DNA from: RYN-230 sp963713815
Lineage (GTDB): Bacteria > Actinomycetota > Actinomycetes > Streptosporangiales > Streptosporangiaceae
DNA length: 64,000 bases
Direction: 5' to 3'
Assembly (NCBI GenBank): GCA_963713815.1
Contig: CAVQNH010000022.1
Span: 33,569 to 97,568 of the forward strand
The notes under the pieces are model-generated. The model saw only the letters and a list, made by a program, of their open reading frames with translations. It had not been told where the DNA came from and searched no databases. Below, one piece after another: positions 31,326 through 40,598 of the stretch. The translations under genes and the position numbers were made by a program. Position 1 is the stretch's first letter; the number at the start of each line of letters is the position of its first letter.

Positions 31326-31997
31326 ATGGCGGCCAGGACGCAGCGGACCGAACGGCGCACGGACGCGCTCTCGAAGGAGCGGATCGTCGAGGCCGCGATC
31401 GAGATCCTCGACGCCGACGGCGAGAGCGCCCTGACCTTCCGCGCGCTCACGGCGCGCCTGGCCACCGGGAGCGGGGCGATCTACTACCACGTCACCAGCA
31501 AGAATGATCTGCTCGCGGCGGCCACCAACGACGTCATCGCCCGGGTTATGACCGACGTGGTCGGTGGTGCGGAGCCGCGGGAGGCGATCCGTGCTATTGC
31601 CCTGGGGGTGTTCGACGCGATCGACACGCACCCCTGGGTGGGCGCGCAGCTCTCCCGTGAGCCGTGGCAGTCCGCGGTGCTGGAGATCCTCGAGGGCTTC
31701 GGCGGGCAGCTCCAGGCGCTGGGCGTCCCCGAACGAGCGCAGTTCGACTGCGCGTCCGCGCTCGTGAACTACGTCCTCGGCCTCGCCGGGCAGTACGCCG
31801 CGGCCGCCCGCCTCGTCCCGCATGGGACGGACCGGTCGGCCTTCCTGGCGACCGTCGCCGCCCGGTGGATGCAGCTCGACCCCGCGGAGTACCCGTTCGT
31901 GCATCAGGTGGCGACGCAGCTGCCCGAGCACGACGACCGCGAGCAATTCCTGGCCGGCATCGACCTCATCCTGGCCGGCATCGGAACCGCCCGATAG
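31326..31997 (+). CDS. TetR family transcriptional regulator
   Basis: 223 aa from ATG 31326; ATG 31317 is nine bases upstream and equally possible, as neither has a good ribosome-binding site. N-terminal helix-turn-helix with ALSKERIVEAAIEILDADGESALTFRALTARLATGSGAIYYHVTSKNDLLAAA, then an all-helical ligand-binding domain. It should repress itself and the divergent TetX-like monooxygenase through the 17-bp inverted repeats between them. Confidence 0.92.
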   Translation: MAARTQRTERRTDALSKERIVEAAIEILDADGESALTFRALTARLATGSGAIYYHVTSKNDLLAAATNDVIARVMTDVVGGAEPREAIRAIALGVFDAIDTHPWVGAQLSREPWQSAVLEILEGFGGQLQALGVPERAQFDCASALVNYVLGLAGQYAAAARLVPHGTDRSAFLATVAARWMQLDPAEYPFVHQVATQLPEHDDREQFLAGIDLILAGIGTAR

Positions 31998-32076
31998 GCG
32001 GCCCTCTGCCGACTGTGCAGCGCTGCCCTGAGCTCCCCGCCAAGGGCTCACTCCTGGTGCGTGCCGCTCTCGATCG

Positions 32077-32799
32077 TCAGTGACCGTCCAGTCCGGGCAG
32101 GCTGGCCCGCAGGACCAGGCACCGGCGGGCGGCGCGCCCGGCGAACATCAGCCGGGCCAGGCTGGCCGCTGCCGCCGCGGCGGCCAGGACCGGGGAGAGC
32201 TTCCCCGGGACGGTAGCCAGCTGGGCCGCGAGCAGCGTCAGGCCGAGCGCGTCGGCGCCTACCGCGCCCAGCCCGGCGACCGCCGCCGCCGTAGGGGCAC
32301 GGCGCGGCCGGTCCGGCAGCCAGCGGGTCAGCCGGCCGGTGCTGGCAATACCGCCCAGGGCACCCCAGGCCGTAACCGCGACGGCGATGGCGACGAGGAG
32401 AAGGCCGGGCGGCGGGAACAGGCCTGCCCAGTGCCAGGGCAGGCCGAGGCGGGCGCCGGGATGGCCGGCTGCGGCCTCAGCCAGCCAGACCAGGCCGACC
32501 AGGGGTCCGGTCACCAATACCAGGACGGCCACGCGGCGGGCCTGGCCGGCGGCGATCTCGGCCCGGAAACCGCCGGCGATCTCACCAGGGTCGCCGAATT
32601 CCGTGATGGCCGCCGCGGCGGCCTGGGCGGACGGGACGCCGGCGGATCGATGCGCGTCCGCCGCATCCAGCAGCCCGGAGCGCAGCTCGGCGAGGATCCC
32701 GGCCTGGGCCCGCGCCGGGCCGGGCAGCCCGGCCGAGACCTCGGCCAGGTAACGCTCTACGGCCGGGCCGGCCCCCGGCTGCGGGCCTGGCCCGGTCAT
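32077..32799 (-). CDS. HAAS/permease-prefix domain membrane protein
   Basis: 240 aa. The N-terminus (VERYLAEVSAGLPGPARAQAGILAELRSGLLDAAD...FGDPGEIAGGF) is the HAAS/permease-prefix helical domain; then four to five membrane helices. These proteins are usually encoded with PadR regulators, and here the start overlaps the PadR stop by 4 nt. Likely a PadR-controlled membrane factor of unknown biochemical role. Confidence 0.8.
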   Translation of the reverse strand: MTGPGPQPGAGPAVERYLAEVSAGLPGPARAQAGILAELRSGLLDAADAHRSAGVPSAQAAAAAITEFGDPGEIAGGFRAEIAAGQARRVAVLVLVTGPLVGLVWLAEAAAGHPGARLGLPWHWAGLFPPPGLLLVAIAVAVTAWGALGGIASTGRLTRWLPDRPRRAPTAAAVAGLGAVGADALGLTLLAAQLATVPGKLSPVLAAAAAAASLARLMFAGRAARRCLVLRASLPGLDGH

Positions 32800-33137
32800 G
32801 GCGAACTCACCGCAGGCGGCGCCGGCTTCAGGAGCGCGGTCACGGCGGCGGAGAAGTCACTCCACGTGCTGCGCTCGGTGTCCAGGGCCCGGCGGCCGGC
32901 CGGGGTCAGCTGGTAGACGCGGCGGCGGCGCCCGCCCGCTGCCGACCAGGTCGCCTCAACCAGGCCTGCCCGCTCCAGCCGGTGCAAGGCCGGGTACACG
33001 GTCCCGGTCGGCAGGTCGACCTGGCCGCCGCTGCGGGTCCGCAGCGCTTCCATGATCGCGTATCCGTGGCGCGGCTCCGGCTCGAGCACGGCGAGCAGGA
33101 TGCCATCCAGGTGGCCCTTCAGCGTTTCCGCCCTCAT
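32796..33137 (-). CDS. PadR family transcriptional regulator
   Basis: 113 aa. Winged helix: LKGHLDGILLAVLEPEPRHGYAIMEALRTRSGGQVDLPTGTVYPALHRLERAGLVEATW, then the wing GGRRRRVYQLTPAGRRAL. The first gene of a two-gene operon with the HAAS protein. The upstream region holds repeated GTAGTGTT and a CTACATGTAG palindrome, probably its own operator. Confidence 0.92.
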   Translation of the reverse strand: MRAETLKGHLDGILLAVLEPEPRHGYAIMEALRTRSGGQVDLPTGTVYPALHRLERAGLVEATWSAAGGRRRRVYQLTPAGRRALDTERSTWSDFSAAVTALLKPAPPAVSSP

Positions 33138-33168
33138 AAGTAGCCATGCTACGCTTCCGACTAATACG

Positions 33169-33190
33169 TAGTGTTGCTACATGTAGTGTT
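33169..33190. promoter_or_regulatory. Candidate PadR operator
   Basis: GTAGTGTT occurs twice in direct orientation (33169-33176 and 33183-33190) and CTACATGTAG (33177-33186) is a perfect palindrome overlapping them, 32-50 bp before the PadR start. PadR sites are typically ATGT/ACAT dyads, and ACATGT is at the centre here. Confidence 0.45.
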
Positions 33191-33252
33191 CCTGCCCTCT
33201 GAGGACTGGCTCCGGGAGCTGGCTGCGGGAGGGCGGACAGAGGAGGTCAGCC

Positions 33253-33771
33253 ATGGACACGTCAACTCAGCGGACGAACCTGGCCAGCGGCTACGGATCT
33301 GCGCGTTACCGGATGGCCGGCTACTGGCTGGCCACCATCCCCGTGGCAGGCGAAATGGGACTCGGCGGCATCTGGGACATCGCGCGCATTCCCTATGTCC
33401 GCGACCTCGTGATCCACCTGGGCTACCCGTCCTACTTCCTGGTGCTCCTGGGCACGTGGAAGGTGCTGGGCGCGGTGGCCCTGCTCGTTCCGGGCCGCCC
33501 GTTGCTCAAGGAGTGGGCCTACGCCGGCGCCTTCTTCACCTACACCGGGGCGATGGTGTCCCACCTGACCACCGGCTATGACGTCGGCGAGGTGGGACTG
33601 CTGGCGGTCTTGACGGTCCTGACCGTGCTGTCGTGGGCGCTCCGGCCCGCCAGCCGCCGCACCGGGAGCGGCTGGCGCCGCGGCCCGGGTGACGGCTCCC
33701 CGGCCGCCCGTTCACCGCGGCGATCATTGAGTCACTTCTTCACCGGGGGCGGATCACCCGGGGCCATGTAG
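33253..33771 (+). CDS. DoxX-like family membrane protein
   Basis: 172 aa as read, with four membrane helices: YWLATIPVAGEMGLGGI, DLVIHLGYPSYFLVLLGTWKVLGAVALLVP (the family signature LGYP and LGxWKxLGAxAL), EWAYAGAFFTYTGAMVSHL, and VGLLAVLTVLTVLSWALRP. GAGGAGGTCAGCC precedes the ATG. The last 30 residues are Arg/Ser/Gly-rich, and the frame overlaps the convergent gene by 40 bp; a TGA in the neighbouring frame at about 33690 would give the normal end if one base were extra, so the true C-terminus is uncertain. Confidence 0.8.
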   Translation: MDTSTQRTNLASGYGSARYRMAGYWLATIPVAGEMGLGGIWDIARIPYVRDLVIHLGYPSYFLVLLGTWKVLGAVALLVPGRPLLKEWAYAGAFFTYTGAMVSHLTTGYDVGEVGLLAVLTVLTVLSWALRPASRRTGSGWRRGPGDGSPAARSPRRSLSHFFTGGGSPGAM

Positions 33772-35009
33772 GCGCCAATCGCCCGGAAGATCGGGTCGCT
33801 GGCGTTGGGCTCAACCCCCTGGGAGTTGAACGCCGAGGGCTTGAAGGTCGCGGCGACGGCGATGGCGATCTTCTGGGAGGGGAGATACGCCTCGGCGGAA
33901 CTCCAGCCGCTCAGCAGCGGGTCCTGCAGGATCCACGATCCCGCCTTCACCACGCCGAGCCCGAAGTTGTAGGCCGGGATCTGCTTGAAGCAGCTGGGCA
34001 CGCAGTTGGCCTGCTTGTGCCCGAAGCCGAGCAGGTTGGAGTCGGTCATGGCGTGGTAGCTCGACCTGGACAAGAGCTTGCCGGTGCCGACGGCGACCGC
34101 CGTCTTGATCAGGTCGTAGATGTTGGTGCTCTCGTTCGCGCCGACCGGCGTTCCCCAGACGGTATTCCAGTACGTCGCTTCCTCATAGAACGTGACCTTG
34201 GGCGGGATGTGGAGGGCCACCTCCCGTTCGGAGCTGAACGAGTGGAGCACCGGGTTCGGCATGGAGGAAGTCTCGGAACTGGTGGTGCTGGTCAGGCCCA
34301 TCGGCCCGAGCACCTTCTCTTGCAGCAGCGTGGCCAGCGGCTTCTTCCCGATCATGGACAGGATCTGGCCGAGGATCATGAAGTTGGTGTGGGCGTAGCT
34401 CCAGTTCTTCCCCGGGGCGAACTGGACCGGCCGGCGGAAGGCGTAGCCCAGCCGCTGTTCGTAGGTGAAGATGCGGAACGGGTCAGCGTTGAACGCCGCC
34501 GTCCAGGCCGGGTCGGTCTCGAAGTCGGGATAGCCCGAGGTCTGGTTGGCCAGCATCTTGAGCGTGACCTTGTTCGCCTCGGGCAGCTTCGGCATCCATC
34601 GGTTAATGGTGTCATTAAGGCTCACCTTGTGCTCGTCCACGTACTCCATGAGCAGCGTGGCCACGTAGGCGAAGGCGACGGCGCCATTGCGGAAATGCAT
34701 GGCCGGTGTCGCAGGCTCTCCCGTCATCGATGGGCCGAAGGCCTGGGTCGTCACCACCTTGCCGCCTTTGGTGACTCGCACGATAACGGCCCGGAGGTGA
34801 TAGGTCTTCATCGATTTGCGGACGATCGCGGCGATAGCCGACGCTTGCGGAGATTGCGATGCCGAGGCTGTGGCCTGCGCGGATGTCGCGGTGGTCGCTG
34901 AGCCCGAGCACGCGCTCAGCGAAACCGCCGAAACGGCGAGGGCTACCGCTGTCACCGCCGGGCCAGCCGGCTGAATGCGCCGGAGCCATCCGGCCACGAT
35001 ATTGGGCAC
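33732..35009 (-). CDS. Beta-lactamase-fold (class C-like) lipoprotein without SxxK
   Basis: 425 aa from GTG 35009 (AAAGGGGA ahead). Lipoprotein signal with lipobox LSAC (Cys34), an Ala/Ser/Thr linker, then a serine beta-lactamase/esterase fold: TLLMEYVDEHKVSLNDTI, MLANQTSGYPDF, FAPGKNWSYAHTNFMILG, VLGPMGLTST. The catalytic SxxK expected before TLLMEYVDE is replaced by RNGAVAFAY (about 107-115), and the Y-S-N motif reads Y-A-H. It is therefore probably not a normal serine hydrolase and may bind peptidoglycan or another ligand. Anchored outside the membrane. Confidence 0.82.
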   Translation of the reverse strand: MPNIVAGWLRRIQPAGPAVTAVALAVSAVSLSACSGSATTATSAQATASASQSPQASAIAAIVRKSMKTYHLRAVIVRVTKGGKVVTTQAFGPSMTGEPATPAMHFRNGAVAFAYVATLLMEYVDEHKVSLNDTINRWMPKLPEANKVTLKMLANQTSGYPDFETDPAWTAAFNADPFRIFTYEQRLGYAFRRPVQFAPGKNWSYAHTNFMILGQILSMIGKKPLATLLQEKVLGPMGLTSTTSSETSSMPNPVLHSFSSEREVALHIPPKVTFYEEATYWNTVWGTPVGANESTNIYDLIKTAVAVGTGKLLSRSSYHAMTDSNLLGFGHKQANCVPSCFKQIPAYNFGLGVVKAGSWILQDPLLSGWSSAEAYLPSQKIAIAVAATFKPSAFNSQGVEPNASDPIFRAIGAYMAPGDPPPVKK

Positions 35010-35406
35010 TATTCCCCTTTTGCTGCTGGAGTCTTGCGGCTGAGAATTTTGCGGCTCAGAGGGCGGGGCTGTAGTAGCCGACCATGGCAGGACCATAGGA
35101 ACAGCTCTGCTTTTCGGACTGAGTCCCCGGTGAAAGCGATAATGCGCCAGCTCACCCGCCACGGGGAACTCGCCACGCCGCATCATCGGCGCGCCGGGAT
35201 CGGGAAGAACGGTTTCGGCTGGTTTCCGCCAGGCCCCGGCTCTTGATGCAGCTCAGCGGGACTTGAGTGGGGTGGTGAGCGTCCGACCGCCAGAGGTACC
35301 GTTGCCGGCATTGCAAACGTAACGACGAGACGCGTCCGGGAGTCGGCGTTGGGGAACTCACCAGAGTCTGCAGGGCCTGAGATCCGCCCACGGCAGAATG
35401 ACCCGC
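35010..35406. other. Divergent intergenic region
   Basis: No gene seen. TTGCGGCT occurs twice in direct orientation 15 bp apart (35034-35041, 35049-35056), each followed by a near-AGA, in the promoter area of the lipoprotein gene, so it could be an activator or repressor site. The remainder shows no clear hairpin or repeat. Confidence 0.4.
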
Positions 35407-36243
35407 ATGGATCTTGGATTGCGGGACCGGGCCTACCTCGTGACCGGGGGCAGCCGGGGGCTGGGGTTCGCGGCGGCGCTGACCCTCATCGCGGACGGGG
35501 CCCACGTCTTGGTGAGCGCCCCTCATGAGACCACAGCCGCCGCAGCCGTAGAGCGGCTCACGCAGGCCGCCGCGGCCCTCCACACCCAGGACGGCCCGGT
35601 GGGCAGCGCCGCCTGGGCGGTGGCCGACAACGCCGATCCCGCCACCCCCGGCCAGCTGATCGCCGCCGCCCGGGACCGCTTCGGCCGCCTGGACGGCGCC
35701 CTGATCAGCGTGGGGGGATCCCCGTTTGGGACCATCGCGGGCACGGGAGACGACGCGTGGCGGTCCGCGTTCGAGAGCGTCTTCCTCGGCGCCGTCCGGC
35801 TGGCCCGGGTGCTCGCCGACAGCCTCGACGGCGAAAACCGGGAGGGCACCGGGACGGGTGCGCTGCCCGGGACCGGCGGGTCCATCGTCTTCGTGCTGGC
35901 CGCCTCGGTCCGCACGCCGCTTCCAGATCTGGCTATCTCCAACGGGCTGTTCCCCGGCCTGGCCGGGGTGGTGAAGACCCTCGCCGACGAGCACGGGCCG
36001 GCCGGCGTCCGGGTCAACGGGCTTTTGCCGGTCAGGATCGCCACCGACCGGGTCCGCGAGCTGGATGCTCTGGCCGGCGACCCCGACGAGGTACGTGCCC
36101 GCCTGTCCCAGAACATCCCGCTGCGCCGGTACGGCGAACCGGCCGAGTTCGGGCGGGCCACCGCGTTCCTGCTCTCCCCTGCCGCGTCGTACATCACCGG
36201 CAGCATGATCCCGGTCGACGGGGGTGCCATCCGCGCTATCTGA
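35407..36243 (+). CDS. SDR family oxidoreductase, atypical active site
   Basis: 278 aa from ATG 35407 (MDLGLRDRAYLVTGGSRGLG); ATG 35398 is an in-frame alternative. Classical Rossmann start TGGSRGLG and the end SPAASYITGSMIPVDGGAIRAI. In place of YxxxK the sequence has LPDLAISNGLFPGLAGVVKTLADE, the pattern of the SDR branch that carries Ser-Asn instead of Tyr. Probably NADP(H)-binding; substrate unknown. A strong hairpin follows the stop. Confidence 0.85.
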   Translation: MDLGLRDRAYLVTGGSRGLGFAAALTLIADGAHVLVSAPHETTAAAAVERLTQAAAALHTQDGPVGSAAWAVADNADPATPGQLIAAARDRFGRLDGALISVGGSPFGTIAGTGDDAWRSAFESVFLGAVRLARVLADSLDGENREGTGTGALPGTGGSIVFVLAASVRTPLPDLAISNGLFPGLAGVVKTLADEHGPAGVRVNGLLPVRIATDRVRELDALAGDPDEVRARLSQNIPLRRYGEPAEFGRATAFLLSPAASYITGSMIPVDGGAIRAI

Positions 36244-36268
36244 GCAGCTATCCCGCCAGCCCCAGTGG

Positions 36269-36291
36269 TGACCGGCCTCGCTGGCCGGTCA
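36269..36291 (+). terminator. Terminator hairpin after the SDR gene
   Basis: TGACCGGCC-TCGCT-GGCCGGTCA: 9-bp perfect stem, 5-nt loop, 25 nt after the stop. Confidence 0.65.
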
Positions 36292-36381
36292 ACTTCGGGA
36301 GACCGGGAACCGTGAGCGGGCGCCAGCCCGTCCAAGGCCTGAGGCATACGCCGGAAGGCCAGGCGGGGAGCGGAGGCCCTC

Positions 36382-36963
36382 ATGCACGGGAACCTCAGGG
36401 CGAGGCGGGCCGTCCCGGCGCTGATCGCGGCCAGCGCCCTGATGGCGCTGGCCGGGTGCGCCAGCGCCCCCGGCGGGACCACCGCCTCCACCAGGACCAC
36501 CGCACCTACCAGGACCACTGCATCCCCCCGGGCCACGGGGCCCGGAGGTACCCCGGCGGCATCCGCGGGCCTGCCGCTGTGCGCCGGCGCGCGCCAGCCG
36601 GACCAGGTCATGCTGCGGCTCACCGACGCCCACGCCCGGGAGATCCTCCCGCGCGCAGCGACGGTCACGAACCCGGCCCGGGTCCGGGCCCTGGCCGCCG
36701 CGCTCTGCAGGCTCCCGCGGATCCCGCCCGGGCAGCATTGCCCGGGCGCTCTACCGGGCGCGATCCTGCTGCAGTTCTCCGTCCAGGGCCACGCGTACTC
36801 CCGGTTGCTCATCCATGACTCAGGCTGCCCCAGCGTCACCGGGCTCGGGGCCGCCCGGCAGTGGTCATGGTCGTCACGGCCCGGCCGGCTGCTGGGCGAG
36901 GCCGTCGGCGGGAAGGGCCGGCTGATCCCGGGCACCTATCCGAGCAGCGTGCCGCTGCAGTGA
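36382..36963 (+). CDS. Putative lipoprotein of unknown function
   Basis: 193 aa. Signal peptide with lipobox LAGC (Cys26), a linker of repeated T-x-R-T-T-A units, then a domain of about 130 residues with four cysteines (LPLCAG, AALCRL, GQHCPG, DSGCPS) that could form two disulfides. GGAGG precedes the ATG. I do not recognise the domain; the spacing of cysteines suggests a small secreted globular fold. It faces a convergent secreted-protein gene across a strong hairpin. Confidence 0.7.
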   Translation: MHGNLRARRAVPALIAASALMALAGCASAPGGTTASTRTTAPTRTTASPRATGPGGTPAASAGLPLCAGARQPDQVMLRLTDAHAREILPRAATVTNPARVRALAAALCRLPRIPPGQHCPGALPGAILLQFSVQGHAYSRLLIHDSGCPSVTGLGAARQWSWSSRPGRLLGEAVGGKGRLIPGTYPSSVPLQ

Positions 36964-36992
36964 CCCGCCCAGGAGGCCGTACCACCCGTTCA

Positions 36993-37038
36993 GGCACGGA
37001 CCGCGACGGTAGTCTCCGCTCCCGCCGCGGTCCGTGCC
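36993..37038. terminator. Bidirectional terminator, 13-bp stem
   Basis: GGCACGGACCGCG (36993-37005) and CGCGGTCCGTGCC (37026-37038) pair perfectly around 20 nt, between two convergent genes. Confidence 0.7.
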
Positions 37039-37064
37039 GCACCGTTACCGCTGCTCGAGCCTCC

Positions 37065-38799
37065 TTAGCGGACCGGGCAGGGGTTCCGCATGTCGCCGCT
37101 GTTGAAGTTGTTAAATAGCTCCTTCGTCGTGAATCCGGCCTCGGGGTAAACGGTCTTCAGCAGCGGGCCGTACTCAGTGGTGGAACTGCCGCCGAAGTCG
37201 TTCGTGGTCCCGGGCAGGTACTTGCCGCCTTCCTGCCAGGTGCACGACCCGTACCGCACGGTGGTCGAGTAGAACGGGTAGAACTGTGCGCCGTGCGGCG
37301 GGTTCACGCAGTTCGCGCCGGTCGTCCGGTCGCAGAACGGCGGGTTGGCCTGCGAGTCGGATGCCTCGATCCGCGGCAGGTCAGCCTCGAAAGCGATCGT
37401 CGGATAGTTCCTTCCGCGGCTGGTCGGGCTGGTGAACAGCACCGGTGACGGGTGCAGGGCCCGGTCGACGGCGACGTTCGGGTTCGTGCCCGGCCAGTCC
37501 AGGCGGTAGGACTGCCCGTCAAAATCTTCATCGGAGGCGAAGCAGCCGTCGATTTTCACCAGTAGCGAGTCGGTTCCCGGCACGCAGCCACTGTCGTCGG
37601 AGTCGATGACTCGGGTCCTGGCCGCCGGCCTTGGTGCAGTCGCCGTCCGCGTTGATGGCCAGGCAGTTCTCGAAGTGCCCGATCTCATCGGACATGGCCA
37701 CGTTGTACGTGTGCGCCGACCAGGTGTTGCCGCGCGGGTTGGCCGTCGAGTACTCCGGGTGGAACGCGTACGGCTTCTCCTGGCACGTCGTGGACTTCGG
37801 CCGGTAAAGGATGTGGCCGAAACCGTTGGCCACGGACGCGGTCATCGAGCCGTGCTGGCCGGTGGTCAGGTCGGCCATGTCGATGCGCAGCCCGGCCCGG
37901 GTGTCATGAATACGGAACCGGACGACATCGCCGGGGCTCATGAGCAGGTCTTTGCGGAGGTCCGGGTTCACCGCGGCGAAGTTCGGATTGGTCAGCGTCC
38001 CGGTGAACAATGGATTCGCCGGCGCCTGGGACTTCCCGCTCTTGGTGATGTAAGCCCAGTTGATCGGCTCGGGGCCGCCAAGGACGAAGTTGTCGCAGGC
38101 ACTGGTGTTCGCGACGCCGGTGTTCTGGTTCTGCACGAAGCTGTCGATGGTCATCGCCGCGCAGTACTGCGTCTTGGCGCAGCCGAATCCCTCGAACTGC
38201 GGAACATATCCCGGGCCGTAGAACTGAAGCTCCATGAATGCGTTACCGGGGTGTTTCCCGATGTAGTCCGGCGCCTTGGGATTGGTGCCCACCAGGTTGT
38301 TGGCATCAGAGTCGGGCCGGCACTTGTGAGTGAACTCGGGCGCTGACTGGGTGTCGCACAGCGTGAGGCCGAACCAGAACGTGGGCCGCAGCTGGAAATT
38401 CCAGGTCGACCCGCCTACGCCGGTCTTGTTGGGTTGTTTCTTCGGATCTCTCGGCAACGTCATCGTGTAGGTCATGTCGTTGCCCGAGCCGGGCTGGCCG
38501 GACTTGAAGAGAACCGACGGCTCATCGTGCCCGACGTATCCGCCCGGAGGGTCGCTGGACGTGTCCACGCACAGCGAGTTGTAACTCTGGCACACCGGAT
38601 CCTCGAGAGGGTACCCGGAGTCAGCCTTGGTGGTCCGGGCCGCCGTGGCCTGGACTTTCGTAGCTTGGGCCCTCGTGGCCTGGACCCTCATGGTCTGGGC
38701 CTGTGTGTGCGCACTGCTCGCGGCGCTCGCCGGAAGCGCGGCGGCCGCGAGGACGAAGAAGCTCAGGAGGCTGATCGCAGCCATGACGTATCGCTTCAC
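37065..38799 (-). pseudogene. Secreted protein of unknown function, +1 frameshift at 37613-37615
   Basis: About 577 aa when joined. GTG 38799 after AAAGGA; signal peptide (MAAISLLSFFVLAAAALPASA), a repeated A-Q/R-A-T-K/R linker, then a large extracellular domain with many cysteines and aromatic residues (GYVGHDEPSVLFKSGQPGSG, STWNFQLRPTFWFGLTLCD, GDVVRFRIHDTRAGLRIDMADL). After AGGQD the frame breaks; dropping one base from the GGG run at 37613-37615 continues with RVIDSDDSGCVPGTD and a C-terminal Cys-rich part ending NPCPVR. Resembles uncharacterised secreted actinomycete proteins; no catalytic motif recognised. Confidence 0.72.
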
Positions 38800-39132
38800 C
38801 GTCTGTCCTTTCTTCCATAGCCGGAACCTGGGTACGCGTCATTGCGCGCAGGGTGGCCGGTCCTTTCGGCCCGGCGGACTCAGTCCATAACCGGCTAACC
38901 CCCGCGCGAAACCCCTTCCCCTGGCTAATCGTCACGGAGCGTGTGCCACGATCAGCTGAACCCGCCGGCATATCTGGCAAACTGGACATACGTTGGCAGA
39001 TAAGACCGGCCACTATGGAGTGCTAACTGCCGATCCTCCTACGGAGGGCGGCGGATGGCAATGAAGCGGTCAAGAAAACAGCGCTACCGTGAGCGCCAGG
39101 GGGCGCTCCCAGGCGCCCCGGCAGGAGGGGCG
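38800..39132. other. Divergent promoter region
   Basis: No gene seen; an in-frame ATG at 39055 extends the SDR by 26 basic residues without homology. TATCTGGCAAAC (38971-38982) and GTTGGCAGATA (38992-39002) form an imperfect inverted repeat suited to a dimeric regulator. Confidence 0.4.
38971..39002. promoter_or_regulatory. Imperfect inverted repeat, possible operator
   Basis: TATCTGGCAAAC and GTTGGCAGATA, arms differing by one base and one gap, 9-bp spacer, 131 bp before the SDR start. Regulator not identified. Confidence 0.3.
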
Positions 39133-39870
39133 ATGAAGATCGAGGGAGCGGTGGCCCTGGTCACCGGCGCCGACCGCGGGCTGGGCCAGGCCGATGCCCG
39201 GGAACTGGTCAGCCGCGGCGCAGCGAAGGTCTACGGGGCCGCCCGTCACCCCGGCCAGGTCACTGAGCCGGGCGTGACGCCGATCGGCCTGGACATCACC
39301 GACCCGGGCCGGGTCGCCGCGGTCGCTGAGCAGTGCGCGGACGTCAGCCTGCTGGTCAACAACGCGGGCGTGCTGAAGTACAGCACCTTCATCGGCGCAC
39401 CGAGCCTGGACGCCGCGCGGCAGGAGATGGAAACCAACTACTTCGGGACGCTGAGCATGTGCCGGGCGTTCGCGCCGGTGCTGGCGGCCAACGGCGGCGG
39501 GGCGATCGTCAACATGCTCTCGGTCACCAGTTTCTACACCAACCCGTTCGACGCCTCCTACGGCGCCTCGAAAGCCGCAGGCTGGTCCCTGACCAACGGC
39601 GTCCGCCTGGAGCTTCACCATCAGGGCACCCTGGTGATCGCGGTGCACGCCGGCTTCATCGACACCGAGATGGCCGCGCTGGTCGACGCGCCCAAGATCA
39701 GCCCGCAGTCGATGGCCCAGCAGATCTGTGACGCGATCGAGGCCGGCCAGGTCGAGGTGCTCGCCGACGAGCGGACCCGGTTCGTCAAGGCCTCGCTCCC
39801 CCGCGACCAGGAGCTGATCTACCCGCCGGTCCAGGAGTTCTGGGACGCCGCGCTGAAGGGCAGTCCCTGA
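39133..39870 (+). CDS. SDR family oxidoreductase (classical)
   Basis: 245 aa from ATG 39133, chosen because CAGGAGGGG lies just ahead. TGADRGLGQADA cofactor loop, LVNNAGVL, the active-site Ser in SVTSFYTNPFD and intact YGASK. LEIVNMLS-type strand and GFIDTEMA complete the fold. A dehydrogenase/reductase of unknown substrate. The TMEM175-like gene follows 20 nt downstream but has its own leaderless promoter. Confidence 0.9.
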   Translation: MKIEGAVALVTGADRGLGQADARELVSRGAAKVYGAARHPGQVTEPGVTPIGLDITDPGRVAAVAEQCADVSLLVNNAGVLKYSTFIGAPSLDAARQEMETNYFGTLSMCRAFAPVLAANGGGAIVNMLSVTSFYTNPFDASYGASKAAGWSLTNGVRLELHHQGTLVIAVHAGFIDTEMAALVDAPKISPQSMAQQICDAIEAGQVEVLADERTRFVKASLPRDQELIYPPVQEFWDAALKGSP

Positions 39871-39878
39871 CCCGCCGC

Positions 39879-39884
39879 TAGAGT
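39879..39884 (+). promoter_or_regulatory. -10 box for leaderless TMEM175-like gene
   Basis: TAGAGT is followed by six bases and GTG 39891. No Shine-Dalgarno is present. Confidence 0.4.
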
Positions 39885-39890
39885 CTGGCA

Positions 39891-40578
39891 GTGACCGATG
39901 GCGATGAGACGCCAGAACCGCAGCGGCGGCGCGGGCTGCAGACCGACCGGCTGGAGGCGCTCAGCGACGGGGTGTACGCGATCGCCATCACCCTGCTGGT
40001 CCTGGACATCGTGGTGCCGATCAGCGCGGACGGCGACCTGCTGGGCGCCGTGGGCCAGACTGTGGCCGTCCTACCTGGCCTACGTGGTCAGCTTCTCCAC
40101 CATCGGGGCCTCCTGGCTCGGGCCACAACGCGATCACCGAGTACCTGGACCGCGCGAACGCGATGTTCGTGCGGCTGAACCTGCTGCTGCTCTTGCTCAT
40201 CGCGTTCCTGCCCTTCCCCACCCGGCTGTTCGCCGACTACATCGGCAAGAACAGGCCCGAGCGGGTCGCGTCCACGATCTACGGGGTCAGCCTGCTCCTG
40301 TCGTCCACGCTGCTCGTGGGTGCTCTGGCGGTACGCGCTGCACGCCCGGCTCGTCCGGCCCGACGCAGCGGACGAGGACGTCCAGTTGCTGACCCAGCGG
40401 CTCACCCCGGGCCTGGCCGGCTACGTGATCCTGATCGTCGCCGGGCTCTTCGTCCCGGTCATCGCGGTGGCCGGGTACCTGGCCATCGCGCTGTACTACG
40501 TCATCCCGTTCCGCCGGTTCGGGCCGCATCCACCTGCTCGGCCGCGGGCGGCAGCGGCGGAACAGGCCGCACACCTGA
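39891..40578 (+). pseudogene. TMEM175/DUF1211-like potassium channel, four +1 frameshifts
   Basis: About 227 aa when repaired. The family signature is present as RLEALSDGVYAIAITLLVLD (the usual RxxxFSD with Leu for Phe). Following the protein needs a shift at A40059 (to LWPSYLAYVVSFSTIGASWLG), C40123/40124 (to HNAITEYLDRANAMFVRLN), G40316 (to WVLWRYALHARLVRP) and C40524/40525 (to RIHLLGRGRQRRNRPHT-stop at 40576). Each is a single extra base; together they restore six membrane segments. Bacterial TMEM175 proteins are K+-permeable channels acting as tetramers of one-repeat subunits. Confidence 0.78.
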
Positions 40579-40598
40579 CCGCCGCGGGCCGCCGCGCC

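Noticed and set aside
39891..40578. Programmed +1 ribosomal frameshifting as explanation of the shifts
   Set aside because: Sites share no slippery codon or stop context, occur in unrelated genes, and four in one gene would be unprecedented; extra bases in the sequence are simpler.
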